From positions 136,276,198 to 136,340,197 of the forward strand of contig NC_060246.1 of NCBI RefSeq assembly GCF_921293095.1: a stretch of DNA of 64,000 nucleotides, in the 5' to 3' direction. Origin of the DNA: Ischnura elegans. Taxonomy: Eukaryota; Arthropoda; Insecta; Odonata; Coenagrionidae. Position numbers and translations under genes: made by a program. Shown here in pieces: positions 22,209-36,500 of the stretch; the first letter of the stretch is position 1; every line of letters starts with the position of its first letter. The notes below the pieces were generated by a model. The model was not told where the DNA came from. It saw nothing but the letters and a program-made list of their open reading frames with translations, and made no database searches.

Positions 22209-23650
22209 TTTCAAGATGAGTACTTAGGCTAGATCATATGATTTGAATACGTTCTCGTTAAAACCTTAATCGTTGACATATTCACGCGTTTTACTTACTA
22301 ATTCTTTTATAATTTACTCACTAGCTTAACTTACTATTGAATGACTTTTGAATTTTACTCAGTCAAGGAAATTTTTCGGTGAAAGCAGTATTATTTCGAT
22401 ACATCGAGAAGACAATGACTAAGTCAATTACTTATATTGACTCATATGGTCGTAGTTGAGCTTCTTTTAGAAAAAGCGTTTACAGTTTTCCTTCGTTTCC
22501 ACGACGAACTTCTAGCAGGCGATCCTCCTTTGTTTTCCCTTCCTTCCCCTGCTCTTCCCCGTTCTCGATTTCACCCTCTCCTTCCGCACTCTCCACCTCA
22601 GAACTACCCTCCATTATTTCTGCCCCTTTTATGACGTCGTCGGACGCTGGGAGGCCACCTTGAAGCCATGATGGCACGGGCGATGCCGGCGCTCGTAACG
22701 GTTTATTAATCCCCGCGGGAGATATAGTCTAGTGCGAGAGAGAGAGAGCTGGAGAAGACGCCTCGGTGGTAAGAATGATGGGGAGCTTATGGGACGGAGG
22801 TGGAAGGAACGAAGGGATGGGGGGAGTGTTTGTGGTAGGGGGGAGATGTTGTCGGGAAGGGGAGGGAGACTGGATGGAGGGGTGGCAAGTAGGCAGGCTA
22901 GCAAGTGTTTTGCCAACTTCTATTTTTTTGCCTTTTTTCCTAAAGCCAGATACATATGCCGACGGCAATGAGCATTTTGAGAGCATTTTTCCTTGAGTAA
23001 TAGCAAGAATGATTTACGCGATTTGATATATTCATGGTTCCACATTTTATGCGGTTGTTTCCACGATTTTGGATAGTGTTCGGACCTTAATCCCGCGTTT
23101 AAAATCTGAGAGTGATAATAAGATCCCAAAAAATCACTTTCGCAAAAATCAAGGATCCTCAGTAACGGCATAAAAAAATCCGTTGAATGGAGGTTGATGA
23201 AATTTTACAATGCAATATCCGAACAAGAGTTTAGCATCCAATGGACACTTTCATCGAAAAGACCATTTCCATTAGGTCCAAATAAGTAATAATTTTCCAA
23301 TTTTCAACCAATTCTTAGCCATAGGTTAGTGAAAATTCGAGTTCATCTTTGCATTTTATAGGACTTTGAGAGAAAGATGGATAAGGGAGGGGGGAGGCAG
23401 GGTTTTTTGTGGTAAGGGTAGATGCGGTCTGGTAGCGAGAGAGCGATGAGGGGTGGCAGACGAGGGCGTACTTGCGGATCTCGAGTGGGCTGATATGTCC
23501 CTCTCGAACGAAGTTTCTCTCAGAAACCCATTCTTACCCTACCTCGCCTCTTCTCTACTCCTTCAAACGTGCCTCTTTCTCCCTGTCTCCATCTCTCTCC
23601 CTCACTCATCTTAAACTTGTGTCCTAACGTCATTCTCGCCCCTTCTTTGC
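22209..23650. other. Noncoding with alternating pyrimidine and purine islands
   Basis: The plus strand is pyrimidine-rich at 22500-22620 and 23520-23620 and purine-rich at 22730-22890 and 23360-23460. Frames over these islands are low-complexity. No gene is supported. Confidence 0.45.
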
Positions 23651-24590
23651 TAGTTGTAGATGGATTCTAATGAAAATCTGCATCCTCTGAAGATACGACT
23701 GGAGACTATTTAAAAAAAACCAATGAATACAACGTAATAACTATCGGAAAAGTAGCCTATGATGCGTAGAGATGTTCTAAGGAAGAAAAAGTTAATTTTA
23801 AAACTTTTGTATTGGAGAAGGAAATATCCAAGCTGTTTGGAATTGGTTTATATAAGGAAGATATTCTGTCGAATCCATAATGTAAAGCCAAAACGAAGTA
23901 TATCTTCAGAGGATAGTGGTGAAACACGGCCTGCCTAGTTGTGGATGGATTCGATTAAAAACTCTTCATCCTCCGAAGATACGACGAGAAGAGTATTAAA
24001 AAAGGTAATAAAGACAACGTAATAACTATCGGAAAAGAAGCCCGAGCATTCGTTTTTTATAAACTTTCGAGGAATTTATGGGATGGAGCAATATTAAATT
24101 GGAGACGGTGATATAAGAACGTGAATGATACGATCGAAGGAAGTCCTTCGCATCCTTGATCGTCGCCCTTTTTTTTTGGTCCCATTTTCTGGTGATAACG
24201 CAAGTTAATTCGTTTTTCTTTCGTCCGATCAGAAATATATTTTTGTTATGAATAGGAACGTAATTTATTGTGAAGCGAAGGTGTTTTCCGCTCTCTGTGG
24301 TCCCACTTAAATGGATTTTCGCCATTTGACCGCCCTTTTTGATTGATCCGTTTCGAACACTTAGTGGAAAGGTGCCGAACGTGTGATACGTAGAGATGTA
24401 ATAGCGAGGAAAATGTAAGTACTAGTGATGCCACACGGCCTGACTGGTTGCGAATGGATTTTAATTTGGGATTTGAGAAGGTTGACAGAAATCCAAGCAG
24501 TTTGGAATCGGTTTAAGAAAGGTAGAAATTCTGCTGAATACGTAATTCAAAGTAATATCCTGCATATCTTCAGAGGATACTGACACCATA
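23651..24590. repeat. Degenerate array of ~300-bp repeats
   Basis: A unit starting TAGTTGTAGATGGATTC at 23651 recurs at 23936 (TAGTTGTGGATGGATTC) and at 24445 (TGGTTGCGAATGGATTT). Shared blocks are GTAATAACTATCGGAAAAG (23730s and 24020s), ATCCAAGC.GTTTGGAATIGG-like text where I is T or C (23828 and 24501), and CTTCAGAGGATA before the ACACGGCCTG end. The second copy seems interrupted by about 330 bp at 24050-24380. Each complete unit has CATCCTCTGAAGATA near its start and TATCTTCAGAGGATA near its end, an inverted pair. Confidence 0.65.
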
Positions 24591-25080
24591 CTGCCTTTCT
24601 CATTGTTAGCCCTGTCTAAATGTTGTATAAAACTTTCCATTGTATTGGCGTTGAAATAGCCACAACAATACGAAAGTCAATTTATCTGAAATACATCAAT
24701 TTCACTCTATAAATATTGTCTCAAATCTTATATAATTACTTTCCATCTACAAGAAGTTTGGAAATCCTAATGTATAATTCAGCTCTTGTTTCAATGCGCC
24801 GTTTCTCTCGGTATATACTTAAGATTTGCGCTATTTGCAATTGCTTGTGTCTCAAATTACGTCGTATCAATGCCGTTTCCCCGAGAATACTGAGGAGTGT
24901 TAAAACGAAATTCTACTTTTCTTACATTTCGGTTTTCATATAATCTTAGGTAATGAAATGGAGACACCCACGTTACAGAATTTACATTTTGATTCAATTT
25001 TAATTTCCAATCGTAAGTATTATAATTGATGGAATATGCTTCCCGTCGGGGTGTAAATTACGGTCGTAGAGTAAGATGTC
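24591..25080. other. AT-rich noncoding stretch
   Basis: Nothing recognised. Confidence 0.4.
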
Positions 25081-25320
25081 CAAAAAAGCGAGGCTAGAGG
25101 TCTTAGAGTCGCAGTTCGGAGATGGTAGCCTGCTGCACGAGGTTTTATCAAATCAACTCAATCTCATACCGAGAGAGTAGGAATGATTTGACTGCAGGCT
25201 ACAGTGATATGCCGGGCTATGTTGGTATACTGCTTCTGAAATACTCTCGGGAGGGAATTGAGCCCCTTTATCTGAGGTATAAACTAATGAACTACATCCA
25301 GCGAGCGGGATTTAAATAGT
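25081..25320 (-). repeat. SINE-like dispersed repeat, copy 2
   Basis: On the minus strand GGGCTCAATTCCC near 25264 resembles a B box and is followed by GAGAGTATTTCAGAAGCAGT, similar to the region around 7140. The 65-codon plus-strand frame on top of it is not considered real. No A box was found. Confidence 0.4.
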
Positions 25321-25827
25321 TGGGAAAATTTTAGTCGACTAGAGAAAATTAATTGATCCTCTTACACTTTGAATCCTTACCTATGATTGTTTTCGAATGG
25401 TTGTCGGTCATCATGAATAGTATTGAATATATATAAATTATTTTATCACGAAGAAATTTCTGAGGTAAAGGTGGTCTTGAAATACAAATGAAAGGTGTAA
25501 ATAATTATGGATTTTATTCTGGTATTATATTAGGTACCATTGCTAGTTCTTTTTTCATATAATAAAACACTAAATGAGGAAAAAATTCTTTAAATGAAGA
25601 TGTAAGAGATGATTAGTGTAGTGTATTTACGGATAAAGGTTGCGAATTGATGTGATGTTACTTTATTTTATGAAGTTAATGGCCATTTTTGTTTTCAGGG
25701 TGGTGATTTTAAGTCTTCGTTTATTTGAATTCCGACGCTTATGTTTTATCTTTTCCGCTGATATTTTTAAAATTCTAAATACAAATCATTATTTATGTGG
25801 CGAATTTCCTCGAAAATCTTCACAAAT
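25321..25827. other. AT-rich noncoding stretch
   Basis: Nothing recognised. Confidence 0.4.
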
Positions 25828-25937
25828 TGCTAAAATAATAGGATGGATTTGTGAGTTTTTTTTACATATCATAATCACTTGGTGCTAAAATAATAGGATT
25901 GATTTGTGAGTTTTTTTTACATATCATAATCACTTGG
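25828..25937. repeat. 55-bp tandem duplication
   Basis: Two adjacent 55-bp units (25828-25882 and 25883-25937) begin TGCTAAAATAATAGGAT and differ at a single base (GGATGGA versus GGATTGA). The duplication is recent. Confidence 0.9.
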
Positions 25938-28544
25938 TGGGCCTAGCGTCTGTCCTTTCCTATAGTAACTTGGTCATTCGGTGAACTTGACGCTTTAAAT
26001 GATACAGCCAAATGTTCCCCAACCGATGATTTTTACTAGCGTAAAAGTTGAATTAATCAATAGATATGTCTGGATGCGGACTTGCTACTTAGGGAGCATT
26101 TTCATCGAGTAACTTCACGGAAGGCATAATACGTAACTATGATGAGCAGTGGATAATTGTTATATACAATATATAGGTATATATAATGCACAAGAAAATG
26201 AACCATCTAATTTATTTCCTGAATAACACAAGTCTGAGATATCGACACAAAAATTTGTTCACTTAGCTGGTAGGGTTATGATACAGCGTGGAACGAGCAT
26301 AAAACATGATTGGCTCATTACAGCAGTGACGTTTCACTTCATGAAATCATATACGTGAATCTCACGGGAGCCAAAGTGATACATAACACGATCTTTTGTT
26401 TTCACTTAAATTTCCCGCAATATGATCGCAAACATAGATACAGGCACTACCCTGATTTACCCGTTACTTAGGGAACCATTATTAAATGGCAAGTATCTTA
26501 AGTAATATCAATTTGTTATATACATGAAATTCACTTTCTATGACAGAAGTAACGCGCAGTAAACCGACATTTTTGATATCGGCGATTTTTTTTCAAGGAT
26601 AAAAATCTTCACATTCACACGATCATGCACTCACAAACACACGATGTTACCCGCGTCATTGTTTTCATATGTGTATATATATAATATATTTATTTATTAT
26701 GTGTATGTATATATTTTTAAGTATTAATATCGTTTATAAATACCCACACTCATGACGTTAACATGTTGGATATGTACGCGGGAAACAATATTAAAAACAA
26801 AGCACCGAGTAGACTACATGATTAACAAACACTATGAATAAAGAAGCTGTTTGTTTTTTTATGGAAAAGTGATTAGATGGAATGGAAATTCATTTTTACA
26901 TCCTTTTCTCTGACCTAACTTTGGTCATAGTTGATGCATCCTTTGAATGTTATTTCGTCATATCGCTAACACACACCAAGAAAATCAATGGCTAACATTT
27001 AACATTGCGGCAAAAAATCGACTAATTATTTCACAGTCAAAGTATTATACGGTTCTGTCGTATTTTTGTGATAATGACCGATGTATATGCATTTATATTT
27101 TGGACCATATCAATGTATTATTACCCAATTTATGTGCTATGGACAATGCGTCTTACATGCTAAACGAAGATACTAAAAGCACTGTGTAATCAGTTTGGGC
27201 CTTCATGTTGGTATTGCTTGTCACTGCGTGTACAGAAAATATTCGTGGAATCATATTGTGCTTGCATATGGTGTAATATGAGTTTTGCGCAGTTTTTATC
27301 TCCCAACTGCACAGTAAAAAGTGCGTAACTTATATTCATGATACTACGTGAAACACTGCCGGCGAAAACACGATTTCGCAATTTTAAAGGCTGAGTATAC
27401 GTCGAAGAAAAACACTTTATTTTTTCATGCATGCATGTATTTCGAGGAGAAGTACGCATGCGTCACACAAAAAGCATTTTGGGAGACACTTGGTATCCAA
27501 TGCTCAGCCATATTTAACCTATTTTTTTGGGATTTCAGGTACATTTCTTTACCTTGACGTTTTGAAGAACGAGAAAGTATATCGCCTTGCCTTCCTGTTT
27601 ACGAGTGCTTATACAGTAAGCTTCTCGTTAATATCTTAAATTATTACTCAACACTTGAGATAAATTAATGAATACAATGCGCGCCAATTTCAACAGCATG
27701 AGCTTTAGGTGTAATATTAACCATAAAAACATGCGATTATGACAAATCTCTTGTTTCTTACACTCTCTCTTCTAAATGCTTGCACCCTTTTTAAATTTCC
27801 AAATACACTCTCCCTAAATATTAAATTGGACCACACTTCACAAACTCTCGAGAAATATCTTATGGCTTTGTTTGTTAGTAGCAACAGTTATAAATTAATT
27901 TTTTTAATTCGAAGAGGAAAAGTGTATATAACACAGAATAGCATGAATACGATGGAGGTCAAATGAGTGATTAACTTGCTTATGGATAAAATTGTTTCGA
28001 AGGGATTACTAAACGGATATCAAAGGTTTGGGATCAGGAAAGTTTAATATATTTTTTTCTTCTTTGCAGTGTGTTTACGACTTGAGAGAGGAAAGAAAAA
28101 TATATGTCGCTCCACTGTAAAAGTGTGTCGAACTCGAAAAGAGTAGGAGAGAAAAAATATAAGACGATAAATATTATCATGCTATTATGTTATTATCTCT
28201 CTGATATTTATTTTTCTCTAATATTTCTACGGCAGCGCGGCGTGATGCGAAATTTGGGAAATTCATGGTGCCTATTACTTTCAGGAGTAGAGGAGGAAAG
28301 AGTGTGCGTCTTTTGTGAACAAGCAACTCTTTTTTCCTTCTCCATTTCATTGAGGGAATACGTGCTGGATGCATTACAATCCTTGGCGTACACACGAGAC
28401 TCGTCAAAATTCATTTAATTATCGAACATCCCCTACGTAACTGTGAAGAGCTCTATTTGGTCATACGTGCCCTGAACTTATCGGCACGTAAAACGCGGAA
28501 GTTATGCCTCTTATGTGCGAGAGTGTGGCTTGTGTATTTTCTTC
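25938..28544. other. AT-rich noncoding stretch
   Basis: No supportable gene in about 2.6 kb. AT-rich simple sequence occurs at 26668-26715. Short frames, for example at 27190-27459 (minus) and 28104-28418 (plus), have no recognisable motif. Confidence 0.4.
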
Positions 28545-28570
28545 TGTGTGTGTGTGTGTGTGCGTGTGTT
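28545..28570. repeat. GT microsatellite
   Basis: (GT)n with one C interruption (GTGTGTGTGTGTGCGTGTG). Confidence 0.9.
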
Positions 28571-29790
28571 CGCTTGCATTTAATGTCCCGCGCTAATTCT
28601 GTGAGTTTGAAACATTATGTGCTCATTTTTGTCGTGTTCATAGTTTTCAGAAACGGTGTGCTTATAGGAGTGAGGACAGAAAGTGAAGAGCGACCAATGC
28701 TCGGCATCAGTAATCGTCACTAGGGGTTGAACTCAATGCAGAGACGACTTTCTAAATTATCGTGAGAACAACATCTAAACTTCAACGTATTTCAGATTTT
28801 TTTCAACGATATACTTTCAAAAAATTCTCACCTCCTGACCTCAAAAAAATTTTGATCATCTTCGTGGATTAGGGAATCTCAAGGCCTTACTGAATATCCA
28901 TACAAGGTCCTTAAAATTCAAGAATTGGTAGCACTCGTTTATCTTTCCCGATTGTTTCCCTTGCATTTGTTCTCATACCATCTCTAGCGCTGAGCCTTAT
29001 CTTTTCTCCACGAAGGAAAAGTCCTTTTGCCTCTCTCTCCCTCTCCTATCCGCCAATCATGTCGTGCAGACTAATTCAGCGAGCGAGTCGGCGGCGAAGG
29101 AATGGGCCTTAGGGATATGGGAAGAAGAGAGGCGCTTACGTCGTTCCCACACACGCGAAGATGGATAGTTTTCGAGGAGAAAGGAGGCTTTCCACCGCAA
29201 ACACCAAGACTCCGACCCCGCGAATCTTTTTTTCGTCATCTACTCGTTGAGAAAGAGAGAGAGAGAAAGGGAGATATCCTTATACCCTTCTTAAGTTCCA
29301 AACGCCATTGCCGGCGTCGCTATAAGAAGAGGGAAATATACTGGGAGTGGCCTTCCCAGCGAATTTTCTCTTCTACTTAGTCCCTGAGTTTTTTAACTTG
29401 GCACTGCAGTTCCGCGGTGTAACAAAACAAACAGAAATTCACGGATGTGAGTACTTTGTTTTCATATAGACGTAATTTTTTATATTCGTGAGGCTAATTT
29501 CCAATTTTCAACCTCTTATGTGTTCATAAGGCTGTTCTGGCTAATCTCAGCCTTCACGCGCTTCGCGACACTTGCTACAGCATGAACTTGCTACAGCGTT
29601 GGACTACTGCCCATCGGTAGAGAGGAAAGAACTCATCAGTGAGAAGAATAAGTTGTTTTTCTGGTTTTGAAGCGAATCACCGTTTGCATTGAGACCAAAA
29701 ACTTCCTGAGGTGATGCTTGAGTACCTTATTTGTGCAGTTATAAATAGCCAATGTATAAATTTGCGCCATTTGAATAGGAAATGTTTTAT
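28571..29790. other. Noncoding stretch
   Basis: No gene supported. A short tandem copy ACTTGCTACAGC occurs at about 29569 and 29587. Confidence 0.4.
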
Positions 29791-32700
29791 TATCACCCAT
29801 GAGCCGGTTTCTAAAACGCGTGTTTATGTCCGTACACGTAACCGTCGACCTTCAAGGGCGATTTTTAGCCTCCTCTCTCTTCACGCAATCCTTTTTTTAC
29901 TTCACTTTTTCTATTCGAATAGCGCCATCGCATACAGGAAACCATGTGCGCTCGGCAGATTTCTATTCCTCGCTCTTTCTTTGCTTGCAGGAGGTAAAGG
30001 TGGCGGGAAGAACCCAGAACGGGGGAAAGACGGGGTGTGGGTGAGAAGATAAAAGGGTGTTGGTGCTCCTTTCTTCTGCCATCCAGCCAGGTGTTTGCTG
30101 CTTTTTCGCCATCGTGCTTTCGCCCTCTTTCGCAGAACATTCCTCCCGCCTGCTCTTTCCCGCAAAATGCCCATAAGCCCATTTTCGCCACACCGTCGCG
30201 GCGTCTTTTTAAGCCCGTCCTCTCGCGAAACTTCAACCCTCTCCGCCACACTTTTTTCCACTTCTTTACACTTTTCCGCGGTGGAGAGTAATTTCTCCCG
30301 TTTTTATTTTTTTTACCCTCAAGGACCTCCATGGGTCTAAAAAACACGGGCGAAATAACACCCTGGCTACAGAGGCAACGGTTTGGGAATATTTTTTCCT
30401 GGTCGGCTTTCCTCTCTCCTCGTTTACTCCATCCTTAGCGATGATGCTATTGCCGTCGGAAGACTATGGCACGTGTACGATGAAGATGCGAGCACTTGGT
30501 GAAATATCAGTTCGGAAAACTGCGCTTGACTTGGTGTTAAGGCTTAAACTGAGGTACTTCATATTCCACCCTACTTATATTTAACACTCTATCTTTCGAA
30601 TATGACCTCCTTTTTTCCTTTCCTTCTAGCTCATCCATTGCCTTTTCCAAAACTTGATTCCTAAAGTACTCAAGATTTGAATTATCCTGTACACACACGA
30701 ATTGCCTCGGTGACTATAGCACAGTGTAGAATTTTAACTTCTTGCCACCTATTTCAGACCCTTTTTTAATGCACTCACGTTGTTGTTTATCGCCTTTTAA
30801 ATACACATTGCACTATTCTCGCCTTGTTCCAGCCGCGATTTTTCTCCAGTCTCTCCCCGCCCTGCTCTCACTCTTCCACTCATAATCCCCTTCAATCTTC
30901 AGCCCCTCTTCGATCAGGGTATTTTCTATCGCCCGGTCGAGAGAGCAGCGATATTCCGGTTAATGGGGCGCATCTAATTTTTTCCCCTTCCCTCAGTGGA
31001 GTGGAAGTTTCTTCTCATCTTCAAGGTCCTTCTTTTCTCTCCTCCTTCTTTCTTTACCCTCTATTTACTCCTTGTCTCATCATACCGCCCTTTCGCCGAT
31101 CAGTTCTTCCCACTATGATCCTCGTTATTCCTTTGTTCACCTCTATGTTGCCGTAAGAGGAGGACCTTCGATTTTTCGGGAGGTGTCGTTTTGAGCTGTC
31201 TCGAGATCCGAAGACATTTGTCGCGTTGATGGAATCTTGATGTAGGGATGGAAGGTTTGGGGGTGAAGAGGTGGAAATGGCCAAAGAGGGATATCCCTCA
31301 AGTGGGACGGCGTGCCATTCTTTTCGTACTCGGGATTTTTAGGACGAAAGGGTAAATGATGTGGATCGGAGGAAGGGAATAAGATTTGCGGGCTCATCAA
31401 GAGATTTTTCCCTCAGGCTTATCTTCCTTTTTTTTCGCCGGTAACTTTTTACTTTGTTCTGCCATTTTACTTCTCGACCCTTCACCTCAGCTGTTTTAGT
31501 CGTCTACGTGATGTAAATCAGCATGAATCCTCTTCCTGCAGCAATTCTTTGTCTCGATCATCTTTTGACAAATAATAAGTTTATCAGCCACTCTCAAACG
31601 TTATTTTAATTACCTTTCTTTTTCGTCGTGCGCAATTTATTTGAGCGTGCGTAATTTCTTTATTTTATATCGTAAAAGCAGTCCTTTTCTTTAAGTTTCT
31701 CATCTTATGTCTTTCACCTAACATTCTTCGGACATTTTGGCAAGGTCGTTTGGTTTTTTTCGCCAGCAGTTGTATTGGATGGTTGGTTACAGTTCTCCTC
31801 GAAAGAGAGAGGGAGAAAGATCCAAGATCCGGCATTTCCGATTTTCTTTCTTAAAGCGTTTTCTTCGGTCCACTCCAAAGTTTCTCCGCCCACTCACGCC
31901 CTTCCAAGCGCGGCAAGTATGCGGCAAGGAAAGAAATCACGGCCTTCCTCTTCTCAACCCCTGTCTCCCTCTCTCCTTTAACATCCCCAATCCTTAACGC
32001 TCGCTACACTGCTTTCCACGGACGTTCAACCAGCGCATGCATTCGAGAGGGAAGGTTTGAAGAAATAAAGGAATTTGTGAGGGATGTGAACTTGAGATAT
32101 GGGAAGGAATGGAATCCCCGCACATCCTTGCTCTCGGTTAGCTCGAGCATAGAATATTTTTAGATGAAAATCTTGAAAGGAAGGGTGGATGTTACCGCGG
32201 ATTGACGACTCTTCGTCTTCAAGGAATTTCACCCTTTTATATTCTCTCCCGATGATAGGATGAAACGCTGCACCGAAGAGTGTATCCCGCATATTTGCGA
32301 TAGCGAGATGAGCAAAAAAAGTGTATGGTGAAATAAATTTCCTTTTTTTTATTTTTGTGCGTATTCCTAAGGTGGTTTTATCAGAATTCTCTGCTGCCGT
32401 GCGCTATATCAAGCGGCTTGTTTACTTCCTTCCCTTATATTGCTGCTAGGAATCCCTAGCGATTACCCGCGCGGCGAGGCTCATATTTTTCCCCGTCACC
32501 TTCTTCCGCGGCTTTCTCTCTCGCGCAGGTACATTTTCAGCGTCTTCCCCATATTTTTATTTTCTATTTTTTTGTCATGAAACCCCTCAATGCACCACCC
32601 ATTTTTTGCCAGCAATTTTTCTTGGTTATGCGGGTGGACGTTGTAACGAGTCCTATTTTCTCCCTTATGCATACTTTAATAGTATCCACTTTGATTCTCT

Positions 32701-33480
32701 TCATGTATCAAATATTGGACCAGTATTTTCACTGGGTATGGCGGGTTTGCCGATTAGTCAGGAGCATTGGTTTTTAACTGTAGGAAAAGAGACGTTGCAA
32801 ATCCTCCCCCTTTAGTTTTTTCAGGTCGGTTATTGGAGACTGGAGGGAGTGCGAATCGCAAAAATGATAGTAAGATCTTCCGAACCAATCTTTCCTAATA
32901 GCCCATTTAGTTCACTGATGACATTTGAGTTCAATCATTTAGTTGACTGATGGATTCCTCATTTGATTCAACTTCCATTCCCGACCTATGTCTCGCCGAG
33001 TTTCTCTCCATTACGGCCCCCATTCGCGTCGTCCATAGAGCAACTCATCTCTCTGTGACCTTCCCTCTTTTTCCTTCGCTACTCCATCCCTGGAATCACT
33101 CCCGCTTTTCTCAAACCCCTGTTGAGGCATGACGTCTGGATCCGCAGTAACTGTCCGGAAAGAGCTTTTTGGTGGGTGGCGAATGGACTCACGGAGACTT
33201 ACGGCGAAAGAAAGACGGGCACTATAGCGCTGGATGAGGAAAGGTGCCATTATTTCGGCCGGTATTATTTTCTCCTACCCTCCCCACGTCGTAGCTCCTT
33301 CCATTTTCCTGCTCCTTGGCTATAAGCACTCGTCATCTTGAGCATGAGAATTCCTTATCGACATTCCGTCAGGATTCATCCGAGAAGAAGCCCATTTGTT
33401 TTTTTTTAAGAAACACAGAGAATTTTCAATTTCTTTCCGCCATCTCCTCTATTCTTCTCTCGTTCCTACTCGCAAAAATT

Positions 33481-33484
33481 CTCT

Positions 33485-33516
<32 letters not shown>

Positions 33517-33532
33517 TCTCTCTCTCTCTCTC
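33481..33532. repeat. CT microsatellite
   Basis: About 25 CT units with one A interruption at 33511. Confidence 0.95.
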
Positions 33533-36500
33533 CATAGCAATGAGGTTCTCTTTCCGTTCTGAATACTCTTTTTTTCCTCCTCTCGATCTCCTTTATTCTG
33601 TCAGACTCGAAGCTCACTCTACCTCCCCTCCTTGTAGTCAGTTGCGGCTCTTTGTCGCCTGACCGTGCATTTTTTTTATTTCACGCGCTCACGTTGCCAC
33701 ATTCTTTCCTCTCCCTATCATTCTCTCTCTCTCTCTCCAGAGTTATTCCCTTTCTTCATACCCTAGGCCAGCGTCTGAGTATATTTGTGTATCCCAATGC
33801 AAAAACTTCACTCTCATTTTCCGTGAAAGTCAGGATACTCGACATGGTTCTCTCACTCGCACTTTGAATAATTTCATCCATCCGCTTGCTGATACTTTCT
33901 CTCCGTCGATGTTGATGAAAAACTCGGGTCCCTGCCGCTTCATCATGTCCTCTCCCCTCCACATGCAATGTGCCCACTCCTCCTCATCACCGTCTGAGTG
34001 TTTTCTTCTTCTAACATTTTTATTTTCCTTCTACATCTTTTCGTTCACTCACTCGCTCTGCTCCAATTAAAGGACGAAAAAAGTGAAGGAAGAAAAGCAA
34101 AAAAAAAAACGATGGAGTCGTCCGCTTTTCGCCTTAATTTTCCTTCCGCTCCGCGAAAGGTTTTTCTCTTTCGGTTTCTCCCCGTTGTGAATAATTATTC
34201 TTCCGATTCTCGCACCACAAGGAGAAAACAATGTCCCTGACTCCACGTTTCTCCTTTCTTTCCTTCTTTCTTTCACTCCAAACCTCCCTCACACCGCAAC
34301 CATCGCCCTCTTTCGTCTTACGATCTTCTATTTTTTCCTTTCCCTTACCCTACAGTTTGACTTTCTGTTATTCCACGTTCAACCTCCGTGAGGAAGCATT
34401 GTTGTCTGGAAGCAAGCTTTTATATTCGAATGAAGCCCCGTTTCCTCTTTCCTTAACATTAAGTCAAGTTTCTCGTCAGTGGTGTATAGTTTTTCAATCG
34501 GGAGAATCGACAGGGAAACTTGTTCCGTATTATCCCACTGTGTAATACTTAAAAGCATAATAATTTCGATTCTATTTGTATTCCATTGAAAATCACCCGC
34601 TATAAGCCGCCTATAATTCATCATAAAACCACCGATCGAACTTTACAGGTTGAATATTAATTCTGTCGTCCATTTCAAGAATTTTCTTGGCATCGGAGAC
34701 GACAATTCAGACGCGACATTTTCTCCCTGTCTTCGAAACACAGCCACTTGCTAGTCCTATCTATTACAGCTTTTTCAGCCTCTCTCCTGAGCTTTTTCAC
34801 GTCCATTGAAACGTGGTATCCAGCTTAACGATAGTATACATATAAATTTGTGGATTTTTTACTAAAATCGTCAGGATATTCTTCCACTTTCAGTAATTTC
34901 CCTCAAAGATGCGTTCTTTTGTTAATAATTCCACTGCTTACCATTTTCATATCACTACGTAGTTTATGACTCGACAGTTTCAATGAATCAGGTTATCACC
35001 GGCATCCTCTTAACTAACGGTGTCGTGCTCAATGCTAACCTCGCATTCATGCGGTCTGGAGACGTAACAATGGTACAGGTGTCTCTCCTCTTGAAATAAT
35101 TCTGAGCTTATATTATTCCTGTCTTCGCGGAAATGTGTGGTTCTCTGCTCTCGAGACACTCGAAATACCGTAGTATGGTAGGGTCACAGACGTTTCCATC
35201 TCACAGCTCTGCGGAACGGCTCCAGGAATCCCTATCTCTTCTTCCCTATCCACATTGCTGATTCCGTATTGCACCTCTGCGTGGGCGCCCTCTTGTCTGG
35301 CAGCACACAATAATTCATGCAAGCGTGGTTCCTTTCTCTCCGCAGCAGCCCTGAATTCCCTTCAACGTGTGTTATTCCTCACTTTCAGCCTCTCCGAGAA
35401 ACGTCCTTGCCTCGCGGAAGTCTGCGAACGTACGCTTGCACAAAGGTGCTGTGATGTTTCATCTCCACCATACTGCGTAATTTTCTCAGGCCCTAGACTT
35501 CTCAGCTATGCCAACAACGTTTATTCATAAGATTATATAAATGTTTACCGCTAAATTATTCATGCTGGTCCATATTCTCCTATTTCCCAAGTTTTGATAC
35601 TCGTTTTTACCAAATTGCACTGATGATAATAGATAATTTACGTATTTTTCCCGTGATTTTTATCGGTTTAACCTTTCTAAAATATATATTCAGCTGCTTT
35701 GGACGATAGATATGAGTGGTATTGTTCGTGGGCTTGGTCTGCGCAGGAGTAAATCATTCCTCCACTGCCAGGAAAGCTTGAGCCTGGCATCATGCACATG
35801 CCCTCAGGCAAAAAGGAGGGGCTCAAGAGGGTGGCTGTTGGTTCCTTTACCTCTCACCAACAATATGTTCTCCTCAGCGCATGAGGAAAGGAAAGCGGTG
35901 CGACTTGGGAGAGCTTCATGCAATGCCCCACCCTCCTCAGTTTTGCCAACCCCCTGGCCATTCTCACAAGCAACACGCAATCACCCCAAGCGCAACCTCT
36001 TCGCCTGCGGCTTGCTTCTACCCTCCCTTCTCTCTCTCTTCCTCTCTCTCTCTCCTTCATATTTCGTAAATTATGTCTTTCTATAGGCTTGACATGCATG
36101 CTCTAAGCCTTCCTACTCCTGAGCCACGATATCTTCCCTTTGAATCTTTCCACCAGTTCTGCGTTCCACCTCTTCTCCAGCATTTTTCTTCTCTCATCCT
36201 CACTTTTTTCCTGTGTTCCACCTTATCTCCAGTCTTTTCTCTTCTTCCCCTCCTCTTAAAGGTTTTTCTTTTTTCTTCCTTATTTCTTTTTTCGCTTCGC
36301 TTAGGAGCTCTGTTTTTGACTCTCTCTTTACGGTGTACCCTACATATTCGTTTGGCATTTTCTCCATCCTTCGTCCCACACTTCTCGCGCTGTTTCTCGA
36401 GAATTTTACGTTTCGTCTCACGTTTTGTGCAACCTCTCCATTCAAGATGGGAATCTGCAAGTAGTAGAAGTTTCGGTGAATCAATTATCTTTGGCTTGAA

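Noticed and set aside
29865-30347. 160-codon minus-strand frame rich in Lys, Arg and Gly
   Set aside because: Three other frames on both strands are open across the same interval, and composition follows purine-rich DNA.
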